A DNA stretch of 13,921 nucleotides from Candidatus Benthicola azotiphorus (GTDB lineage Bacteria > Gemmatimonadota > Gemmatimonadetes > Palauibacterales > Palauibacteraceae), in the NCBI GenBank assembly GCA_947581745.1, contig CANPVW010000052.1:1-13921 (forward strand). Direction: 5' to 3'. This document shows positions 13,865-13,921 of the stretch, piece by piece (the first letter of the stretch is position 1; every line of letters begins with the position of its first letter). Position numbers and translations under genes: made by a program. The notes under the pieces are model-generated. The model was not told where the DNA came from. It did not search any database and saw nothing but the letters and a program-made list of their open reading frames with translations.

Positions 13865-13921
13865 GTGAAACGTGCCTGCCTGATCCTGTTCGCACTCACG
13901 GCCGCCTGCGGCCCCAAGGCG
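13865..13921 (+). CDS. N-terminus of a lipoprotein, cut by the window end
   Basis: Nineteen codons from GTG 13865 read MKRACLILFALTAACGPKA: two basic residues, a short hydrophobic stretch and a TAAC lipobox-like site with Cys15 followed by Gly, which is a classic lipoprotein signal. GGGAG lies at 13851-13855, 9 nt before the start. The rest of the gene lies beyond the window, so its function is unknown. Confidence 0.6.
   Translation, partial: MKRACLILFALTAACGPKA

Noticed and set aside
12937..13917. 326-aa minus-strand open frame
   Set aside because: Most of it is Arg/Gly/Pro-rich and overlaps the better supported 4-TM membrane protein in another frame. Only its last 51 codons have a Shine-Dalgarno and a membrane helix, and these are listed separately.

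Overview
This is a GC-rich bacterial chromosome segment (no phage, IS or CRISPR hallmarks seen). It starts with a conserved translation and secretion operon, followed by accessory genes for redox, sulfate-ester and envelope functions. TGA is the ordinary stop codon of ffh, rpsP, rimM, trmD and rnhB, so the standard code applies. The operon order, the long Ala/Glu tails on two ribosomal proteins, the DUF6090-like fragment and the periplasmic sulfatase/sulfotransferase content fit a Gemmatimonadota- or Acidobacteriota-like organism. That placement is an inference with low certainty.

Layout. Positions 13-41 carry a good sigma-70-type promoter, followed by a structured leader and then ffh-rpsP-rimM-trmD-rplS-rnhB plus a 4-TM membrane protein (181-5210, + strand). 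A PLP-dependent threonine/serine dehydratase-like gene converges on this block, with a 1-nt gap between the stop codons (5212-6180, -). Next on the + strand is a two-gene unit: a small Cys-rich putative zinc-binding protein (6325-6561), whose stop overlaps the start of a peroxiredoxin-like gene (6558-7199). The peroxiredoxin has an in-frame TGA exactly where its family has the first Cys of the FYRGxWCPYC motif. A stem-loop of bacterial SECIS type lies at the expected distance downstream. I read this as a selenoprotein with a U-P-Y-C redox motif, and it is the most notable item here.

A strong bidirectional hairpin terminator (7219-7244) separates this unit from a large exported arylsulfatase (7270-9663, -). 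Upstream of the sulfatase are an N-terminally truncated DUF6090-like fragment and a GYD-domain gene (both -). Then come tRNA-Lys(UUU) (10729-10801), a Cys-rich small lipoprotein, an arylsulfotransferase-like (ASST family) exported protein, a possible 51-aa membrane peptide, a 4-TM membrane protein (-), and the first 19 codons of another lipoprotein running off the window end.

How they work together: the first operon supplies SRP targeting, ribosome components and their maturation factors, tRNA m1G37 methylation and RNA/DNA hybrid repair. The Sec-peroxiredoxin unit is a candidate thiol redox or peroxide defence module, and it implies that the genome encodes selenocysteine machinery outside this window. 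The sulfatase and the ASST-like protein both act on sulfate esters outside the cytoplasm, but they lie in separate transcription units, so a shared pathway is only a suggestion.
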